From Clostridia bacterium (GTDB taxonomy: Bacteria > Bacillota > Clostridia > Christensenellales > CAG-138): DNA of 13,485 bases. Position numbers and translations under genes: made by a program. The DNA lies in NCBI GenBank assembly GCA_017435185.1, contig JAFSFN010000051.1:1-13485 (forward strand), given 5' to 3'. The stretch's first letter is position 1, and the number at the start of each line of letters is the position of its first letter. Below the pieces are notes generated by a model, which made no database searches, was not told the origin of the DNA, and saw only the letters and a program-made list of their open reading frames with translations. This document shows positions 12,581 to 13,485 of this stretch, one piece after another.

Positions 12581-12633
12581 TTGTTATTTTACGCTTTGGG
12601 GTATTTTATTGTTATTCGTTATGTTTTGTCGTA
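12564..12633. promoter_or_regulatory. Repeated TTGTCGTA motif in the divergent promoter region
   Basis: TTGTCGTA occurs at 12564-12571, within the spacer of the leftward promoter, and at 12626-12633, overlapping the -10 of the rightward promoter. It is one base from the Spo0A box TTGTCGAA. It is therefore a candidate binding site for Spo0A, the element's Spo0A-domain protein, or the XRE regulator. Confidence 0.4.
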
Positions 12634-12637
12634 TAAT
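12609..12637 (+). promoter_or_regulatory. Predicted sigma-A promoter of the downstream XRE gene
   Basis: TTGTTA (12609-12614) and a perfect TATAAT (12632-12637) are 17 bases apart. Transcription would start near 12644, downstream of the ATG at 12640, which rules that ATG out as the start of the XRE gene. Confidence 0.55.
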
Positions 12638-12660
12638 GTATGAAAAGAGAGGTGATATGT

Positions 12661-13065
12661 TTGTTTTTGAAGATATTGGACAAGTTGATTTCAGAAAAAG
12701 GAATAAACAAAAGTCTGCTTTCAAGAGAAAGCACAATACCATATACCACTATAGACGGTTGGTATAAAAAAGGATACGACAACGTAAGACTCTCTTCTTT
12801 GAAAAAACTGTCCGCATATTTCGGCGTGTCAATAGACTATCTTGTAGGAAACGAAGCATTTGAAGAGCAACTCACTCCAGCACAAAAAGAGTTTCTGAGG
12901 AAATACTCTTCTCTCGATACAAGAGGAGCCGAAGTAGTCAATATCGTACTTGATGCAGAATACTCCAGAGCTTTAGACTCTCGCAGTATGCTTCGCAGAC
13001 TTCGCTCCGAATATACCGATATGCCTCCCAAAGAATATTTTGTTGCTGAAAGCGATGATGAATAG
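12661..13065 (+). CDS. XRE-family helix-turn-helix regulator
   Basis: This is a small DNA-binding protein of 134 residues with an N-terminal XRE fold: ILDKLISEKGINKSLLSRES, then the turn and recognition helix STIPYTTIDGWYKKG, and LKKLSAYFGVSIDYLVGNE, the usual closing motif. The C-terminal half (about 70-134) is charged and helical with no recognised domain. I chose TTG 12661 because the strong ribosome site GAGAGGTGAT lies just before it, whereas the upstream in-frame ATG 12640 precedes the predicted transcription start. It lies outside the element, 161 bp after cwlD. Autoregulation through the repeated motif upstream is plausible but unproven. Confidence 0.82.
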   Translation: MFLKILDKLISEKGINKSLLSRESTIPYTTIDGWYKKGYDNVRLSSLKKLSAYFGVSIDYLVGNEAFEEQLTPAQKEFLRKYSSLDTRGAEVVNIVLDAEYSRALDSRSMLRRLRSEYTDMPPKEYFVAESDDE

Positions 13066-13113
13066 CGCTTGAAAAGTTCCTATACTTCTCAAGCTAATTT
13101 TGAAAGACAATCA

Positions 13114-13145
13114 AAAAGTGCCGCACATTAATGTGCGACACTTTT
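13114..13145. terminator. Bidirectional terminator
   Basis: AAAAGTG (13114-13120) pairs with CACTTTT (13139-13145), and CGCACAT (13122-13128) pairs with ATGTGCG (13131-13137), with one internal C-A mismatch and a TA loop. It separates the rightward XRE gene from the leftward membrane-protein gene. Confidence 0.88.
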
Positions 13146-13172
13146 GTAAACTCTGTTTTTGTTCAAACGATA

Positions 13173-13485
13173 TTAAACAAGAACCAAGCCGTTTGAGCCG
13201 ATATAGATGACAGCTGCACCGATGCAAGCACAAGCTACTGCAAAAGCTGCATTGTTCTTGTTGAGAACCTTCTTATCGTTGCTACCTGTGGAAGCGGACA
13301 AAAGGCCAAATGCGCTGTAGCCGTATACCATTACAGTTGCGCCTATTACTACGAGCAAGAACCATGTCATATTTCTTGATTCATCAAAGAGCCAGATGAC
13401 CCAGAGAATGAGCATGAACACGCCTGTGAGAATGTTTGTCAAAGCCATTGCTGTGCCGTTGACGCTGTGCTTCTCTTTTTTGAAG
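13173..13485 (-). CDS. Small membrane protein of unknown function (5' end outside window)
   Basis: The open frame continues past the right edge. The visible residues before the first ATG at 13448 (FKKEKHSVNGTA) read as ordinary coding sequence, and that ATG has no ribosome site, so the true start is probably outside. Three hydrophobic segments are visible: ILTGVFMLILWVIWLF, WFLLVVIGATVMVYGYSAFG, and AAFAVACACIGAAVIYIG. A short polar loop (STGSNDKKVLNKN) lies between the second and third. I do not recognise the family. It is convergent with the XRE gene across a shared terminator. Confidence 0.7.
   Translation of the reverse strand, partial: FKKEKHSVNGTAMALTNILTGVFMLILWVIWLFDESRNMTWFLLVVIGATVMVYGYSAFGLLSASTGSNDKKVLNKNNAAFAVACACIGAAVIYIGSNGLVLV

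Noticed and set aside
12640..12660. ATG 12640 as the start of the right-hand XRE gene
   Set aside because: It precedes the expected transcription start from the TATAAT at 12632, and the strong ribosome site lies downstream of it.
1..13485. CRISPR array, IS element with transposase, or prophage structural genes
   Set aside because: No regularly spaced repeats, transposase motifs or phage structural genes were seen; the only mobile-element enzyme is the serine recombinase.

Overview
The window looks like a spore-forming Clostridia genome, probably an Oscillospirales/Ruminococcaceae-type Firmicute. The evidence is strong Gram-positive Shine-Dalgarno (SD) sites, the XRE-cupin/potABC layout, the mrnC-thyX-rlmB-sigH cluster, an amidase of the spore-cortex CwlD type and a Spo0A-type DNA-binding domain. 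No rRNA, tRNA or CRISPR array was seen.

Left part (1-5058). A leftward operon encodes an XRE-cupin regulator and the polyamine-type ABC transporter genes potA, potB and potC (potC runs off the edge). Divergent from it is a NUDIX hydrolase gene translationally coupled to tsaD. The divergent promoters and a repeated, partly palindromic operator candidate can be read between them.

Centre (5323-12499). This is the main discovery candidate. A CwlD-type N-acetylmuramoyl-L-alanine amidase gene is split into two same-strand pieces. The first (5323-5766) carries the putative zinc ligands and the second (12191-12499) carries the catalytic glutamate. Between them lies 6,427 bp bounded by sites with the geometry of large-serine-recombinase attL and attR. 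Joining the pieces at the shared TTTA restores one 249-codon frame with no lost or added base. The reconstituted attP and attB are each symmetric about the same central TT. The interval carries a large serine recombinase of the SpoIVCA type, a 59-codon ORF overlapping its start, and a stand-alone Spo0A C-terminal domain gene next to attR. I infer an element excised during sporulation to rebuild cwlD, by analogy with skin/sigK and SPbeta/spsM in Bacillus. Its cargo is remarkable: mrnC, thyX, rlmB, sigH and a sugar-ABC ATPase of the MsmX/UgpC type, all core genes. Excision would therefore be tolerable only in a terminal cell such as the mother cell, and the element could not be cured from the germ line.

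Right part (12500-13485). A second XRE regulator sits downstream of a divergent promoter pair sharing a repeated TTGTCGTA motif that resembles a Spo0A box. A bidirectional terminator follows, then a leftward small membrane protein that runs off the edge.

All function calls come from motif reading. Excision, timing and regulation are inferences that need sequencing data to confirm.
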